Shown here one piece after another: positions 63,845-64,000 of a DNA stretch of 64,000 bases. Each line of letters begins with the position of its first letter. Position 1 is the stretch's first letter. Below the pieces are notes generated by a model, which did not search any database, was not told the DNA's origin, and saw only the letters and a list, made by a program, of their open reading frames with translations. The DNA comes from Balneola sp. Lineage in GTDB: Bacteria > Bacteroidota > Rhodothermia > Balneolales > Balneolaceae. The translations under genes were made by a program, and so were the position numbers. The stretch spans positions 1-64,000 of the forward strand of contig JANQSE010000012.1 of the NCBI GenBank assembly GCA_028284195.1, in the 5' to 3' direction.

Positions 63845-64000
63845 TTAATTGCCTTCTTTAAACCGTTCGTTTATTAAAATGGGTTCACCAAATCCTAACG
63901 CTTCTAATCGATTCATCTGAGTTTTGGCATCCCCAACAACCAGCCATATCATTTTACCAGGATTGGCATATTTTTTTGCGAGTTCTCCAATCTCATCCTT
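63845..64000 (-). CDS. M16 (pitrilysin-like) peptidase, C-terminal fragment
   Basis: Only the last 51 residues are present; the gene continues past the right edge. The tail reads KYANPGKMIWLVVGDAKTQ and ends EALGFGEPILINERFKEGN, which resembles the end of M16 family zinc peptidases of Bacteroidota. The zinc motif HxxEH lies outside the window, so activity cannot be judged. The family call rests on this tail alone. Confidence 0.6.
   Translation of the reverse strand, partial: KDEIGELAKKYANPGKMIWLVVGDAKTQMNRLEALGFGEPILINERFKEGN

Noticed and set aside
1..64000. CRISPR arrays, tRNA and rRNA genes
   Set aside because: No regularly spaced direct repeats and no cloverleaf or rRNA-like sequence were recognised by eye; a dedicated tRNA scan was not possible.

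Overview
The window looks like a chromosomal segment of a Bacteroidota-related marine or halophilic bacterium. Protein flavour (LytTR two-component system, fused ABC permease/M1 peptidase, DUF4199, DUF6265, carotenoid lycopene cyclase, LuxE/LuxC-like pair without luciferase) and the low G+C sequence suggest Balneolota/Balneolaceae or a close relative. The organism assignment is inference; no rRNA gene is present.

Region 1 (about 1-12640) is accessory DNA and the most interesting part. A tyrosine recombinase (11797-12639, +) is divergent from a block of phage-defence genes, all on the minus strand. From right to left these are a two-gene CBASS-like unit (S-4TM pore-former plus CD-NTase, 10047-11687) and a six-gene operon of Vsr nuclease, C5 DNA methyltransferase, MORC-like GHKL ATPase, Z1/SF2 ATPase, PD-(D/E)XK protein and AIPR protein (423-9661). 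The two units are separated and bounded by about 130-bp structured sites (91-223 and 9908-10042). These sites share 18-bp imperfect inverted arms beginning GTATAA, with 71-72 bases between the arms. The start of each putative cassette is exactly complementary to the R'-like box of its own downstream site (GTTGGTAGCC/GGCTACCAAC and GTTAGCTGC/GCAGCTAAC). This is the rule expected for integron cassettes and attC sites. The arrangement therefore reads as an integron-like array of defence islands, with an unusually large (about 9.8 kb, six-gene) cassette and an integrase that lacks the IntI-specific insertion.

Region 2 (12700-18500) is ordinary chromosome. It holds a tightly coupled dCTP deaminase / BFD-like ferredoxin / rsmE operon, a Na/Pi cotransporter, a phosphate-porin-like outer membrane protein and a long non-coding stretch with several hairpins. 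Region 3 (18500-29350) holds a chromate transporter, lycopene cyclase overlapping a nitrilase, threonine aldolase, an NTF2-like protein, and an operon of ABC ATPase, ABC permease/M1 peptidase fusion and LytS/LytR-type kinase and regulator. Region 4 (29460-43020) holds an acetylornithine-type aminotransferase, an M14 peptidase, a run of small stress/VOC/DUF genes with AraC and LuxR regulators, an M29 aminopeptidase, a CcmA-like ATPase, an acidic protein of unknown function, a carboxylase beta subunit and a membrane glycosyltransferase.

Region 5 (43190-64000) is housekeeping: sucD, dnaG, prfA, pckA, the agmatine-to-putrescine pair aguB/aguA, gatB, a TlpA-like lipoprotein without its CxxC, tpiA, purD, a beta-propeller protein, the LuxE/LuxC-like pair, leuS, gltA and the C-terminal end of an M16 peptidase. 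Convergent gene pairs are separated by clear hairpin terminators. No rRNA, tRNA, CRISPR array or insertion sequence was recognised.
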